In this document: positions 63,513 through 64,000 of the stretch, piece after piece
How positions within the stretch are numbered: position 1 is the stretch's first letter
How the letters are laid out: each line of letters opens with the position of its first letter
DNA from: Deltaproteobacteria bacterium
GTDB taxonomy: Bacteria; Myxococcota; JADLHZ01
Direction: 5' to 3'
Assembly: GCA_020848545.1 (NCBI GenBank)
Contig: JADLHZ010000004.1
Span: 30,343-94,342, forward strand
DNA: 64,000 bases
Program-made: the position numbers and the translations under genes
Notes under the pieces: generated by a model
What the model saw: only the letters and a program-made list of their open reading frames with translations
What the model was told of the DNA's origin: nothing
The model's database searches: none

Positions 63513-64000
63513 TCACGGCGCCGCGTACAGCTTCTCCGGCGTGACGTGCTTGTAGCGATCCACCTTCAAGCGCAGATACGCGAGCTTGAAGATCAACTGC
63601 ACCGGCTCGAGCCCCTGCTTCTTGTGCGCCTTCACCAGCTTCAGGATCGGCTTCTTCGCGTCGCGCGGGTGAAAGCAGAACGAGGGCGAGAACATCAGCC
63701 GATTGTCGGGCGTCAAGATCAAGCGCGCCTCGACGATGTCGCCGCTGCCGATGCCGACGGGCTTTCGTCGCTCGAACACCGAGTGCGCTTTGCCGGTGAA
63801 CAAGTCCTTCATCATCATCGTGTCCGGCTTGAGCTTGCCGACCTCGAAGAGCCCGTGCACCGTGTGCGAGAAGTTGCGGAAGACGATGCGGTCCGCCTCC
63901 GAGAGCTCTTGCCCCTTCCGCTCGACGTAGAGCTCGACCGGGGTCGTCGCTTTGCCGTCCAGCTTGCGATCGAAGATGAACCACTCGAGGAACGACGCCA
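63513..64000 (-). CDS. Hypothetical protein, C-terminal part (5' end beyond window)
   Basis: The frame is open from the right edge of the window to a TGA at 63513-63515, giving at least 161 residues. It contains FLEWFIFDRKL near the visible start, RNFSHTVHGLFEV, then a beta-rich stretch (VEARLILTPDNRLMFSP), and a basic C-terminal helix. A GTG at 63860 is only an internal codon. I do not recognise the family with confidence. It converges on the PilZ-DUF4388 gene with 11 bp between. Confidence 0.7.
   Translation of the reverse strand, partial: ASFLEWFIFDRKLDGKATTPVELYVERKGQELSEADRIVFRNFSHTVHGLFEVGKLKPDTMMMKDLFTGKAHSVFERRKPVGIGSGDIVEARLILTPDNRLMFSPSFCFHPRDAKKPILKLVKAHKKQGLEPVQLIFKLAYLRLKVDRYKHVTPEKLYAAP

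Overview
The window is a roughly 63 kb surface-polysaccharide (O-antigen or exopolysaccharide) locus of a high-GC Gram-negative bacterium, followed by a short stretch of ordinary chromosome at the right end. A member of the Myxococcota is the best guess. The reasons are the high GC content, frequent GTG and TTG starts, the two PilZ proteins (one a PilZ-PilZ-DUF4388-TPR protein), and the lipoprotein built of putative Ig-like repeats. This is inference; there is no rRNA or marker gene to settle it. I saw no tRNA, rRNA or CRISPR array, and no stretch of 300 bases or more lacks a gene or a mobile element.

Layout. 0-6.8 kb: two GT2 glycosyltransferases, galE, a double-domain GT2, then an rmlB-rmlD-wzm operon. 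6.8-8.5 kb: an intact IS1380-type insertion sequence lying in the gap between wzm and wzt. 8.5-13.5 kb: wzt and a WbsX-type GH99-like protein on the minus strand; a GT2, rmlA and rmlC on the plus strand. 13.5-26.9 kb: a long minus-strand run coding for a large GT-C-like membrane protein, a methyltransferase, a RgpF-HAD fusion with its detached C-terminal half, a methyltransferase with coiled coil, a 1285-residue methyltransferase-GT2-GT4 fusion and a GT2. 27-34.5 kb: hddC-gmhB, two more GT-C-like membrane proteins, a methyltransferase, a polyprenyl-phosphate-type GT2 and an epimerase. 34.7-39.1 kb: ugd, a second polyprenyl-phosphate-type GT2 and asnB. 39.2-47.8 kb: a tightly overlapped operon of transaldolase, gmhA, epimerase, hddA, GT2, two methyltransferases and a giant membrane protein. 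47.8-53 kb: minus-strand rmd, gmd, wecE, manA, glf. 53-64 kb: lipoprotein, PLP decarboxylase, M23 peptidase with membrane partner, GT4, a small inverted-repeat element, Mpo1-like protein, acyl-CoA dehydrogenase, PilZ proteins and a partial gene.

How it fits together. The nucleotide-sugar genes can supply dTDP-L-rhamnose (rmlABCD), UDP-galactose and UDP-galactofuranose (galE, glf), UDP-glucuronate (ugd), dTDP-4-amino-4,6-dideoxygalactose (rmlA, rmlB, wecE) and GDP-D-glycero-D-manno-heptose (gmhA, hddA, gmhB, hddC). They can also supply a GDP-6-deoxy-hexose or GDP-6-deoxy-heptose (gmd, rmd). Export is by the ABC route (Wzm/Wzt); no Wzx, Wzy or WaaL was recognised. Many genes are coupled by 4-base ATGA or GTGA overlaps. 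The locus shows rearrangement: an IS, a MITE-like element, a repeat inserted in a coding region, short 5' gene stubs at operon ends, and probable C-terminal gene remnants on both sides of ugd.
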